The position numbers and the translations under genes were made by a program. Positions 1 to 7,251 of a stretch of 44,580 nucleotides of DNA are shown in pieces. The notes under the pieces were generated by a model, which saw only the letters and a program-made list of their open reading frames with translations, did not search any database and had not been told where the DNA came from. Position 1 is the stretch's first letter. Every line of letters begins with the position of its first letter. The stretch comes from Bacteroidota bacterium (GTDB taxonomy: Bacteria > Bacteroidota > Bacteroidia > Bacteroidales > Bacteroidaceae), in assembly GCA_023426145.1 (NCBI GenBank), contig JAFABG010000033.1, positions 1 through 44,580 of the forward strand, given 5' to 3'.

Positions 1-215
1 TGCATATGTAGGCCTGTTTTAGACCGCAAAGATGAGAATTGAAATCCGTTGAATCGAAAAACCTCTGTAACTAACTAAATTTCAAATATTTCAAAGAGCT
101 ATTTTAGATTTTAATGGGACAGCAATGATAATTTATATATTGTATTGGTGGAAACAAGGCCTGTTTTCCACATGTTCTTTCAATATACTATCTAAGATAC
201 TGCCATATGGATAAT
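1..215. other. Intergenic stretch at window edge
   Basis: No coding region is supported here. An 11-base direct repeat, aggcctgtttt, occurs at 10-20 and 157-167. The second copy lies within a short inverted repeat at 148-171 (gtggaaac against gttttccac). That hairpin is downstream of the minus-strand genes that end at 216 and could act as a weak terminator, but no T-tract follows it in the minus direction, so this is only a possibility. Confidence 0.4.
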
Positions 216-440
216 TCAAAGTAAAAGTGGGAATACCCTCGTCAAGGCCGAACCTTTATGTACTGCAATGTGGTCAGATATATCGCTTTTTATTTCATAT
301 TGTGGATCATCTTCCGTAGCATGATGTCTGTAACCCTTATAATCGAAAGCAGACGTGTGTATTTTTATGATTTTACCCGACACTCTGCCTGCCTCAGAAT
401 TCCAACTTACGTGATCGCCTATTTTAAATGTTTTATCCAT
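216..440 (-). CDS. Hva1/DUF2945 TUDOR-like small protein
   Basis: This 74-residue protein begins MDKTFKIGDHVSWNSEAG and continues with GKIIKIHTS, the pattern of the hypervirulence-associated TUDOR domain (Hva1_TUDOR, DUF2945): a short beta-barrel with a K-x-G-D-x-V-x-W-x-S opening and a second half containing YEIKSD. Members are small cytoplasmic proteins of unknown function, and the SH3/Tudor-like fold suggests a binding role. The gene lies 36 bases downstream of a DUF488 gene on the same strand and may be cotranscribed with it. No signal peptide or membrane segment is visible. The family call is good; no specific function can be given. Confidence 0.8.
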   Translation of the reverse strand: MDKTFKIGDHVSWNSEAGRVSGKIIKIHTSAFDYKGYRHHATEDDPQYEIKSDISDHIAVHKGSALTRVFPLLL

Positions 441-476
441 ATCTTATTTTTGTATAGAGAGTTTAAGCCAAATAAT

Positions 477-1007
477 TCAATCCTCATAGGAAACACGCGA
501 TCCGACAACATTTGCCGGAGATGTGTAAGTATGTTCCTGAGCTTTATTAACGCCCATGATGTGCATTACTTTCCAACCTTTTGCTTTTAGAAAATCAGAC
601 ACCATAGAACGATGACAGCGCCACCAGACTGCCTCGGCACACATATATACAGTCGGAGCTTGTAAGGCAATCTTTTCCAGTTTACCAATAGCCTCCGCAA
701 AAGCTTCTGTTTCCATATAATCGGCATATCCACGAAATGAAATATTCTTCCATCGTATGTTTTTTGAATTAGGGCGGACTTTTCGCCGTCCGCCTAATTC
801 TTTCATGTATATATACCTTATTCCTGTCTCCGGCAATAGAATTTCCAGATTCTCTTTATTAAATTGAGGGAACTTAGTTGAACCCGGAAGGCTCCGTACA
901 TCCACCAATTGCTTTATTCCAAATGATTGCAGCATAGCAATAAATTCATCTATACTATGGGTAGAATGACCAATTGTGTAAATAATATGTTCTCTGGATG
1001 TTCCCAT
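477..1007 (-). CDS. DUF488 family protein
   Basis: This 176-residue protein opens with YTIGHSTHSIDEFIAML, followed by LVDVRSLPGSTKFPQFN and later YMKELGGRRK. These are the conserved blocks of DUF488: T-I-G-H-S, then D-V-R-x-x-P-x-S, then a L-G-G-x-R block. A late C-A-E-x-x-W-W-R-C-H-R segment (near residue 120) is the usual cysteine- and histidine-containing part. The biochemical role of the family is not established. It sits 29 bases after the cupin gene on the same strand. Length is typical and the frame is intact, so the gene looks functional. Confidence 0.88.
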   Translation of the reverse strand: MGTSREHIIYTIGHSTHSIDEFIAMLQSFGIKQLVDVRSLPGSTKFPQFNKENLEILLPETGIRYIYMKELGGRRKVRPNSKNIRWKNISFRGYADYMETEAFAEAIGKLEKIALQAPTVYMCAEAVWWRCHRSMVSDFLKAKGWKVMHIMGVNKAQEHTYTSPANVVGSRVSYED

Positions 1008-1036
1008 AATCTCGGTACCGGAATATCTATGTGTCT

Positions 1037-1363
1037 TTATCCTTTAATCATCGTGAGCAACATCTTAAATTGCTGCTTGGCAAAGAGTGCGTGCGGAACA
1101 TTAGCCGGCATAATAACGGTTTGGCCTGTAGTGAGTAATAAGGGTTTGCCGGCTATTGTAATTTCAGCCTCTCCGTCCAATATTTCTACTACGGCATCAA
1201 ACGGAGCCGTATGTTCACTCAGTCCCTGCCCCTTATCGAATGAAAAAAGGGTTATATTTCCCACATCGTTCTTCAAGACTTGTTTGCTGATAACTCCACC
1301 TGCGGAGTATTCAACCATTTCTGCCATATTCAGAATGGCTCCTTTTTCAAATAATTCGCTCAT
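1037..1363 (-). CDS. Cupin domain-containing protein
   Basis: This 108-residue single-domain cupin has motif 1 around residues 46-65 (LSEHTAPFDAVVEILDGEAE) and motif 2 around residues 75-92 (LLTTGQTVIMPANVPHALFA). The motif 1 histidine in SEHTAPFDA and the motif 2 histidine in NVPHAL are candidate metal ligands. Small cupins of this kind are often metal-binding proteins of unknown substrate. It lies 18 bases downstream of the remains of a short-chain dehydrogenase and 29 bases upstream of DUF488, all on the minus strand. The fold is clear but no substrate can be inferred. Confidence 0.87.
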   Translation of the reverse strand: MSELFEKGAILNMAEMVEYSAGGVISKQVLKNDVGNITLFSFDKGQGLSEHTAPFDAVVEILDGEAEITIAGKPLLLTTGQTVIMPANVPHALFAKQQFKMLLTMIKG

Positions 1364-1381
1364 AATTATACTTATTTATCA

Positions 1382-1958
1382 TTAGACTTTTGTTGAACCT
1401 CCGTCAATAATCAGATTGGTGCCGGTAATAACCGGTGCATAACTGGATGCCAGAAATGATATCGCTTTTGCAATGTCCTCCGAATTAGCAATTTTCTTCA
1501 ACGGAACTGCTTCTATCATTTTGTTTATCGCATCTCTATACTCTTCATTATTCAATACCATATCGGTCAATACGGCCCCGGGAGAAATAGAATTTACCCT
1601 TATTCCAAAATCGGCAAACTCTAAAGCTGCACATTCGGTAAGGGAAATTACGGCTGCTTTTGAACTGTGATAGGCAGCTCCGTCACGGCTTCCTTCCAGT
1701 CCAGCAATCGAGGCAATATTGATAATCGCGGGATTATCCCCCTTCTTTAGCAATTCCAACGTATATTTTTGCCCCAGGAAAACACTTACTTGATTGATAT
1801 TAACTACCCTCATATATTCCTCTAAAGACATTTTTCCAATCTTCTTCACTGGCAACATCATGTTTGATAAATGTAACATTATTCCCTAAATGCTTTTCTG
1901 TTTGTTGTCCCTTTTCCGCATTTATATCCGTAAAATAGACAAAATCATTCTTTTTCAT
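1382..1958 (-). pseudogene. Decayed short-chain dehydrogenase/reductase (SDR)
   Basis: Two overlapping pieces of one SDR are in different frames. The C-terminal piece (1382-1879) has the active-site region (INIASIAG, then YHSSK as the YxxxK motif), the NSISPG loop and the closing IDGGS, so it is unmistakably SDR. The N-terminal piece (1800-1958) starts MKKNDFVYFTDINAEKGQ and continues NNVTFIKHDVASEEDWKNV, which is the beta2-beta3 region, then stops at 1800-1802. The glycine-rich TGxxxGxG cofactor motif before it and the NNAG region between the pieces are both absent. The pieces differ by one base in frame. The simplest reading is an N-terminal loss plus an internal deletion, leaving a non-functional remnant of a roughly 250-residue enzyme. 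Confidence 0.85.
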
Positions 1959-2020
1959 ATCCGTATCTTTTTAGTTCTTTATTAGATAACACAGTCCACC
2001 AAATATTAGTTTATCTTATT

Positions 2021-2063
2021 GAAGAAAAACCCTCCAAAAGGAAAGACTTCAGGAGGATTCTTC
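2021..2063 (-). terminator. Rho-independent terminator after hcp
   Basis: Read on the minus strand, a stem of GAAGAA plus CCTCC pairs with GGAGG and TTCTTC around a loop, and the 3' arm contains a T-rich run. It starts about 20 bases beyond the hcp stop codon and precedes the SDR remnant, so it probably ends the iron-sulfur protein/hcp transcript. Confidence 0.75.
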
Positions 2064-2084
2064 AACTATAGGGTATTTAACAGA

Positions 2085-3722
2085 TTATCCTAAAAACATC
2101 TTCATATCCTCATCCGGCGTGGTAATTCCTCCAATACCAAAATTATCGATTAGTACCTTCGCCACATTCGGTGAAAGGAATGCAGGAAGTGTAGGTCCTA
2201 AGTGGATATTTTTCACACCTAAAGAAAGCAGAGCCAGAAGAACGATAACCGCTTTCTGTTCATACCAGGCAATATTATAAGCTATCGGCAACTCATTTAC
2301 ATCATTCAGTTCGAACACTTCTTTCAGTTTCAAGGCGATCAGCGCAAGCGAATAACTATCATTACATTGTCCGGCATCCAGTACACGTGGGATGCCGCCT
2401 ATATCACCCAATGGCAATTTGTTATAACGATATTTAGCACATCCTGCGGTAAGGATTACCGTATCTTTCGGAAGAATCTCAGCAAATTCTGTATAATAGC
2501 TGCGGCTCTTCATACGTCCGTCGCAACCTGCCATCACGAAGAACTTACGGATAGCGCCTGATTTTACAGCATCGACTACCTTATCGGCCAGTGCGAATAC
2601 CTGTTCATGGGCAAAACCTCCGATGATTTCTCCTGTCTCGATTTCAGTAGGGGCTTTGCATTGTTTAGCGTGTTCGATCAGTTTTGAAAAGTCTTTCGCT
2701 TGTCCGTTTTTGCGGTCTTCAATGTGTGTGAATCCACTGAAGCCGGAAGCTCCTGTAGTATAAACCCTGTCTGAATAAGTGGAAGTGGAACGGGGCGGAA
2801 CAATACAGTTGGTTGTAAACAAGATAACACCGTTGAATGATTCGAAATCTTCATTCTGACGCCACCAGGCACTACCATAGTTACCTGCGAAGTGCTTGTA
2901 TTTCTTAAATGCCGGATAGTAATGTGCCGGAAGCATTTCGCTGTGGGTATACACATCGACACCGGTACCTTCGGTCTGTTCCAACAGGTCTTGCATATCG
3001 CGCAGATCGTGTCCGGATATCAATATGGCAGGATTATTACGTACACCTATATTTACCTTTGTTATTTCCGGATTGCCATAAGTTGATGTATTTGCTTTAT
3101 CGAGCAGCGCCATTGTTTTCACACCGTATTCTCCGCATTTCAAAACTAATGCTGTTAATTCATCGGCAGAAAGTTCTTGAGTGGTAGCAACCAATGCTTC
3201 TTGCATAAAGGCTTGAATTTCTTCATCATCAAAGCCCAGATTTACGGCATGTTCTGCGTATGCAGCCATCCCTTTTAATCCATATGTGAGCAATTCACGT
3301 AAAGAGCGTACATCTTCGTTTTCTGTTTTAAGTACGCCGACTGTAGCAGCTTTCGCCTCCATTTCATCCAAAGAGTTCCCTCTCCAGGTCATACAATCGC
3401 AATCGGCAGTGATATTTCCTGCCTCTGCCGCAAGCTTATCGCGTAAAGCGATAGCTTCCTGAATACGAGTTACAAAACGTTCCTTGTCGAAGTTGGCATT
3501 GGTAATCGTCATAAAGAGCGACTCCATCACAAAGTGATTGGTCTCTGCCGATACCTCAATTCCTTTCTTTCGCATTTCTACCGTATAACGGGAAATACCC
3601 TTTAACAGGAATATCAATAAATCCTGTAAGTTAGCCACATCGGAAGTCTTTCCGCATACTCCTTTCACAGTACAACCTTTGTTCTGTGCTGTTTCCTGAC
3701 ATTGATAGCAAAACATGTTCAT
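2085..3722 (-). CDS. hcp: Hydroxylamine reductase (hybrid cluster protein)
   Basis: This 545-residue cytoplasmic iron-sulfur enzyme belongs to the family shown to reduce hydroxylamine and, in E. coli, nitric oxide. The N-terminal cysteines C5, C8, C17 and C23 have the C-x2-C-x8-C-x5-C spacing of the strict-anaerobe class, which carries a [4Fe-4S] cluster. Hybrid-cluster ligand motifs follow in order: SGHDL, THSEML, FTTNCIVPP, MAGCDGR, LTAGCAKYRYN, DAGQCNDSYS and WYEQKAV. Length equals that of the Desulfovibrio enzymes. It lies 20 bases after the iron-sulfur protein gene, so the two are probably one operon under the divergent Crp/Fnr regulator. Expected role: removal of reactive nitrogen species. 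Confidence 0.96.
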   Translation of the reverse strand: MNMFCYQCQETAQNKGCTVKGVCGKTSDVANLQDLLIFLLKGISRYTVEMRKKGIEVSAETNHFVMESLFMTITNANFDKERFVTRIQEAIALRDKLAAEAGNITADCDCMTWRGNSLDEMEAKAATVGVLKTENEDVRSLRELLTYGLKGMAAYAEHAVNLGFDDEEIQAFMQEALVATTQELSADELTALVLKCGEYGVKTMALLDKANTSTYGNPEITKVNIGVRNNPAILISGHDLRDMQDLLEQTEGTGVDVYTHSEMLPAHYYPAFKKYKHFAGNYGSAWWRQNEDFESFNGVILFTTNCIVPPRSTSTYSDRVYTTGASGFSGFTHIEDRKNGQAKDFSKLIEHAKQCKAPTEIETGEIIGGFAHEQVFALADKVVDAVKSGAIRKFFVMAGCDGRMKSRSYYTEFAEILPKDTVILTAGCAKYRYNKLPLGDIGGIPRVLDAGQCNDSYSLALIALKLKEVFELNDVNELPIAYNIAWYEQKAVIVLLALLSLGVKNIHLGPTLPAFLSPNVAKVLIDNFGIGGITTPDEDMKMFLG

Positions 3723-3742
3723 CTTTCTTTGATTTTAATTGT

Positions 3743-4594
3743 TTATATCCAGTTATCTTCTACTATTTCTCCTTCTATACCTATAACAACATTTTTAACA
3801 GGTACTTTGTTTGAAGCCTGTTCCAGAGCCATTTTAACTAATTGTAATAACCCACCACAGCAGGGAACTTCCATAATAACAACTGTCAGTGTATTAATCT
3901 GTGCCCCGTCTATCATATCGGCAATTTTCGATACATACACTTCTTTGTTGCTGTCAAGTTTCGGGCAGGCAATAGCCAATATGCGATTTCTTAAGAAACG
4001 GTCATGGAAGCCACCATAAGCATAAGCTGTACAGTCGGCAGCCAGCACCACATCAGCACCCCGGAAATATCCCGCCTGCGGATTCAGTAAATGAAGTTGA
4101 ACCGGCCATTGACGTAACTGCGAAGGGGTGCTGCCGATTGGTACTACCGGTTTTACCGGAGCGAAAGACATCTCCCTGCTTCCTGGACAGGCCGAGAAGG
4201 CTTGCCCACAGTCTGAGTTTTGTTCATTATTATTCTCTATATCCATATCTATTTCTATGTTATGTTCTTCCAGGTAACGAAGGCCTTGAGCCAAAAGTGC
4301 TGTTTCATTATGCTCTTTCAAATGAAGCAGATGAGCCCGGATTGTTTTTTCTCCTTTGGGAACAAGCCTTTCCATAACTGCAATTTCATCGTAAGGCTCA
4401 GCTTCACGTTCTTCAAAGTCTATTGCTCCCACAGGACAGTCTCCGATACAAGCCCCCAAACCGTCGCAATACAAATCGCTAATCATTCGAGCCTTACCAT
4501 CAATAAGTTGTAATGCTCCTTCATGGCAACCATTGACACAAATTCCGCAGCCATTACACAATTCTTCATCTATCTTTATAACTGTTCTTTTCAT
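3743..4594 (-). CDS. 4Fe-4S ferredoxin-type protein partnered with Hcp
   Basis: This 283-residue protein starts with two ferredoxin motifs: C-x2-C-x2-C-x3-C near residues 13-23 (CNGCGICVNGC) and a second group in CDGLGACIGDCP near residues 43-54. The second group has wider first spacing than a canonical cluster. The C-terminal half (about 135-283) is a separate conserved domain with further cysteines in AADCTAYAYGG, AIACPKLD and EVPCCGGLL. Such proteins commonly sit next to hcp in anaerobes and are thought to pass electrons to it. The gene is first in the operon, 20 bases upstream of hcp. Automatic annotation sometimes calls it an ATP-binding protein, but I see no nucleotide-binding motif. 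Confidence 0.85.
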   Translation of the reverse strand: MKRTVIKIDEELCNGCGICVNGCHEGALQLIDGKARMISDLYCDGLGACIGDCPVGAIDFEEREAEPYDEIAVMERLVPKGEKTIRAHLLHLKEHNETALLAQGLRYLEEHNIEIDMDIENNNEQNSDCGQAFSACPGSREMSFAPVKPVVPIGSTPSQLRQWPVQLHLLNPQAGYFRGADVVLAADCTAYAYGGFHDRFLRNRILAIACPKLDSNKEVYVSKIADMIDGAQINTLTVVIMEVPCCGGLLQLVKMALEQASNKVPVKNVVIGIEGEIVEDNWI

Positions 4595-4618
4595 TAACCT
4601 TCCTCAATTATCCTTTTG

Positions 4619-4626
4619 CAAACATA
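4619..4626 (-). promoter_or_regulatory. Promoter -7 element of the Fe-S/hcp operon
   Basis: On the minus strand the bases read TATGTTTG, an exact match to the Bacteroidetes -7 consensus TAnnTTTG. It lies 24 bases before the iron-sulfur protein start codon. The -33 position falls at the edge of the palindromic operator and lacks a good TTTG, as expected for an activator-dependent promoter. Confidence 0.7.
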
Positions 4627-4646
4627 CAGTACTGCGAAAATAAAAA

Positions 4647-4664
4647 GCGTAACATTCGTTACGC
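4647..4664. promoter_or_regulatory. Palindromic Crp/Fnr-type (HcpR-like) operator
   Basis: The sequence gcgtaacattcgttacgc is a perfect inverted repeat with 7-base arms and a 4-base centre, the architecture of Crp/Fnr-family sites. It lies between the divergent Crp/Fnr gene and the hcp operon. Its centre (4655.5) is 33 bases from the midpoint of the minus-strand -7 element and 32 from the plus-strand one, which puts it near -40 of both promoters. This is the usual position for a class II activator. Binding by the adjacent regulator is inferred. Confidence 0.8.
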
Positions 4665-4683
4665 TTGTGAAATTTATTATGTG

Positions 4684-4691
4684 TAACTTTG
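4684..4691 (+). promoter_or_regulatory. Promoter -7 element of the Crp/Fnr regulator operon
   Basis: TAACTTTG is an exact TAnnTTTG match, 15 bases before the ATG at 4707. It overlaps a possible upstream TTG start at 4689, so translation from that TTG is unlikely if this promoter is used. No consensus -33 TTTG is present; the operator occupies that region. Confidence 0.65.
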
Positions 4692-4706
4692 CGGAAAATA
4701 GAATGT

Positions 4707-5369
4707 ATGAATGCCGACTTACTATTTTTCTGTACCCTATGTCGGGAGAAATCTCCCGAAGAGATTGAGAAAATAAGATGTACAATCGACCATAAAGTCA
4801 AAAACTATAAAAGAGGAGAGCTGATTGCTTCGCAGGGCGATCGCATATCCGACTTGTATATGCTAACGAGAGGGAAGGTAAAGACGGAAATTATTTCCCA
4901 GTCGGGACTTACCGTCTCTGTGGAAGAAATTACAGCTCCTTATCCGTTAGCTGCGGCTTTTATTTTTGCAGACAATAACCGCTTTCCGGTGGAGGTTACC
5001 GCAATGGAGGATTGTGAAGTGATACTAATCAGTAAGTCTTCTATTGAAAAACAGATGGCTAAATGCCCCGGATTCTTAAGGGGATTTATGGCTTTTATAG
5101 CCAACCGGGTGCAATTCCTGTCGGAAAGGCTGAAAATATTCTCACAAAAAGGAATTAAGGCTAAAATTGCCTATTATATTCTACAACGTGACCAAAGTGG
5201 AACATTTGAGTTAGGGCGGAGCATTGCATCACTTGCCGAGTATTTTGGGGTAGAACGTCCTTCTCTTTCAAGAGCTATATCTGAAATGGCGCACGATGGT
5301 ATTATAGAATTTGAAGCCGGCAAAGGAAAAATTTTAAAGTACAATGATCTGAAAGAGTTATTGGGATGA
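4707..5369 (+). CDS. Crp/Fnr family transcriptional regulator, HcpR-like
   Basis: This 220-residue regulator has an N-terminal cyclic-nucleotide-binding-type beta-roll (about residues 25-120, including GELIASQGDRISDLYMLTRG) and a C-terminal winged helix-turn-helix (about 165-215, with SIASLAEYFGVERPSLSRAI as recognition region). The divergent hcp operon and the shared operator suggest an HcpR-type sensor of nitrosative stress. In other bacteria HcpR proteins control hcp and are proposed to sense NO through haem, but no haem site can be proven from this sequence. I chose ATG 4707 over an upstream TTG at 4689 because the latter overlaps a -7 element. The stop overlaps the next start by 4 bases. 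Confidence 0.88.
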   Translation: MNADLLFFCTLCREKSPEEIEKIRCTIDHKVKNYKRGELIASQGDRISDLYMLTRGKVKTEIISQSGLTVSVEEITAPYPLAAAFIFADNNRFPVEVTAMEDCEVILISKSSIEKQMAKCPGFLRGFMAFIANRVQFLSERLKIFSQKGIKAKIAYYILQRDQSGTFELGRSIASLAEYFGVERPSLSRAISEMAHDGIIEFEAGKGKILKYNDLKELLG

Positions 5370-5875
5370 AAAATAAAGTAAAGTTAAATAATGAAGGTGT
5401 ACGCAGGCAAGACCGACTACTGGATGAATCCGGATCCATTGAGCTCTTGCGTACAGGCGAGTATGGAGTACTTTCAATGGTTGAAAGTGTTGATAAAGAA
5501 ATAGGAGGGTATGGCATTCCGCTTAACTATGTCTGGGATGGTAATCATTCAATCTATTTTCATTGTGCGCCTGAAGGGTATAAATTGGATTGCCTGAAAG
5601 AAAATCCCAAAGTTTCATTTTCTGTAATTGGTCATACAAAAGTAATATCGCACAAATTTACCACAGCCTACGAAAGTATTGTTGTTCGGGGTATCGTATT
5701 CATGGAGTTAACGGAAAAAGAATGCATGAAAGCCTTATTGCTGATTTTAGATAAGTATTCACCCAATAATAAAGAAATAGGAATGAAATATGCCGAGAAA
5801 TCATTCCACCGGACAAATATCATACGGCTTGATATAATAGAAGTATCAGGAAAGACAAAAAGAATAAAGGAATAA
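5366..5875 (+). CDS. NimA-like pyridoxamine 5'-phosphate oxidase family flavoprotein
   Basis: This 169-residue protein has the split-barrel FMN-binding pattern of the PNPOx-like family. GEYGVLSMV near residue 31 is followed by YGIPLNYVWDG and IYFHCAPEGYKLDCLKENPKVSFSVIG near residues 50-90, the blocks shared with NimA-type 5-nitroimidazole reductases. The family binds FMN or haem and includes redox enzymes and resistance proteins; a real nitroimidazole phenotype cannot be inferred. Its ATG overlaps the regulator's stop (ATGA), so the two are translationally coupled, which suggests a role in the same nitrogen-stress response. Confidence 0.85.
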   Translation: MKNKVKLNNEGVRRQDRLLDESGSIELLRTGEYGVLSMVESVDKEIGGYGIPLNYVWDGNHSIYFHCAPEGYKLDCLKENPKVSFSVIGHTKVISHKFTTAYESIVVRGIVFMELTEKECMKALLLILDKYSPNNKEIGMKYAEKSFHRTNIIRLDIIEVSGKTKRIKE

Positions 5876-5877
5876 TT

Positions 5878-6576
5878 GTGATAGAAATATTTGCAGATAA
5901 TATTATTGAGTACAACAAGAATTTAGCGTACATCGGAGAATTACCAGCTGGATTTAGGGTAGTAAATCCTTTTTGTGATAACCCGGAAGCAGTAAAAGTA
6001 ATGGAACAGTTTTATCGCAAATACTACACCGATTCCCGGCAGCGCAAGTTTATTATAGGTATCAATCCAGGTAGGCATGGGGCAGGGATTACCGGTATTC
6101 CTTTTACTGATACAAAACATTTGGAAAATGTTTGTGGTATCCGAATGCAATCGGCACAAACGCACGAAATATCGTCTGTATTCGTCTATGATATGATTGC
6201 CCAATATGGTGGGGCTGAGCTCTTTTATCAAGATTTTTTTATAAATTCACCTTTCCCTTTGGCTATTGTCCGCGAAAAAGAAGTAGGGAAATGGGTTAAT
6301 GCCAATTATTATGACGATACTTCACTGTTAAGAATGACGGAAGAGTTTATGATTACTTCATTGAAAAAACAAATTACTATCGGGATAGACTGTAGCGAAG
6401 TGTTTGTATTGGGAAAAATGAATGCTACATATATTTCAGAAATGAATAAAAAAGCGAATTTATTTGGACGTATAACCGTTCTTGAACACCCACGGTATAT
6501 ACAACAATACAAATCAAAAGATAAACAATTCTATATTGATAAGTATATTCTGACTCTAAATAACTCCATTGTGTAG
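5878..6576 (+). CDS. SMUG2-type uracil-DNA glycosylase family protein
   Basis: This 232-residue protein has the uracil-DNA glycosylase fold. IIGINPGRHGAGITGIPFTD (about residues 60-79) is the G-x-N-P-G catalytic/uracil-pocket loop of the SMUG-like group, and LEHPRYIQQYK (about 200-210) is the H-P motif of the DNA-intercalating loop near the C-terminus. This matches the DUF4918/SMUG2 group, which removes uracil or other deaminated bases. The start is a GTG two bases after the NimA-like gene, in the same operon. Nitrosative stress deaminates bases, so the enzyme could repair damage that Hcp tries to prevent; that link is inference. Confidence 0.85.
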   Translation: MIEIFADNIIEYNKNLAYIGELPAGFRVVNPFCDNPEAVKVMEQFYRKYYTDSRQRKFIIGINPGRHGAGITGIPFTDTKHLENVCGIRMQSAQTHEISSVFVYDMIAQYGGAELFYQDFFINSPFPLAIVREKEVGKWVNANYYDDTSLLRMTEEFMITSLKKQITIGIDCSEVFVLGKMNATYISEMNKKANLFGRITVLEHPRYIQQYKSKDKQFYIDKYILTLNNSIV

Positions 6577-6628
6577 TTTTAAGGTTACATTTCTAATCTC
6601 CGCTTGTGATACTGTATACACATTATTG

Positions 6629-6676
6629 GCTGTCAGCGACTACCTGCGGTATGCACAAATAGCGGGGGTTGACAGC
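6629..6676. repeat. Inverted repeat in the 6577-6779 gap
   Basis: The arms gctgtca (6629-6635) and tgacagc (6670-6676) pair perfectly around a 34-base GC-richer centre. It lies between the plus-strand glycosylase gene and the convergent lipoprotein gene. It could be a weak termination structure or a leftover of an inserted sequence. There is no T-tract and the loop is long. Nothing else is seen in this gap. Confidence 0.35.
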
Positions 6677-6779
6677 TATTGGAGCCACCAAATAAAAGAG
6701 GAAATAAATTATTGTATTGAGATGTTATCGTAAAGTTGTTCATCATAAAAGTAGAAGAACATAATATTTGAATATTAAT

Positions 6780-7049
6780 TTATTTGGATTTTTCTGGTAG
6801 TGTAAGCTTGCCATAATTCTCTAGTACCTCTTTCTGTTTATTTTTCTTTTTCTGTTTCCGTGCTTTTTTAATCCCACTTAAATTCACGCCATAGGGCTCT
6901 GTGTCATAATTGCGTGTAAAAACGGGAGTACCAGTTTGTGGATCGCTAATTGATTCAATGACCATCTCTCTAGTCGTTTGCTTAAAGGTATTACAAGAGG
7001 ACAAGGTACATGCAAAGGATATTAAGATTATTGTATAAAAGTGTTTCAT
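6780..7049 (-). CDS. Small hypothetical lipoprotein
   Basis: This 89-residue protein has a lipoprotein signal: a short charged start (MKH), a hydrophobic segment (FYTIILISFACT) and the lipobox LSSC, with the lipidated cysteine at about residue 19. The mature part has a very basic stretch near residues 61-73 (KKARKQKKKNKQK) and no recognisable domain. It is likely anchored in the cell envelope facing the periplasm. It is monocistronic, with its own promoter upstream and a shared terminator beyond the gene on its other side. Function is unknown. Confidence 0.75.
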   Translation of the reverse strand: MKHFYTIILISFACTLSSCNTFKQTTREMVIESISDPQTGTPVFTRNYDTEPYGVNLSGIKKARKQKKKNKQKEVLENYGKLTLPEKSK

Positions 7050-7077
7050 TGGTAATTTCTATTTTGCTGTAAAATTA

Positions 7078-7109
7078 TAAAGATAATTTATATGAAACAA
7101 CAATTCAAA
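7078..7109 (-). promoter_or_regulatory. Promoter of the small lipoprotein gene
   Basis: On the minus strand, TTTG (7109-7106) is separated by 20 bases from TATCTTTA (7085-7078), one base away from the TAnnTTTG consensus. The spacing is typical of Bacteroidetes. The element ends 28 bases before the start codon. Confidence 0.6.
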
Positions 7110-7169
7110 CTTAAATAGGAAATTTTTGTACATGAAGCGCCGAATTTAGCGTTTATATTAACTTTAAAA

Positions 7170-7210
7170 AAAAAGAGATTGCCCTCCTATAGGAGAGACA
7201 ATCTCTTTTT
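7170..7210. terminator. Terminator hairpin after the S9 peptidase gene
   Basis: The arms aaaaagagattg and caatctcttttt pair, with an inner cctcc/ggag pairing, and have A and T runs at either side. It lies about 40 bases past the stop of the minus-strand S9 peptidase gene and serves that gene. Its symmetrical A/T flanks would allow action in both directions. Confidence 0.8.
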
Positions 7211-7251
7211 CATCTAGTCCATTTTCACTGAACTAACTTATGCTATTTCTT

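Noticed and set aside
258..590. 110-residue plus-strand open frame at the window start
   Set aside because: It lies antisense to the DUF2945 and DUF488 genes, has no family features and an atypical composition.
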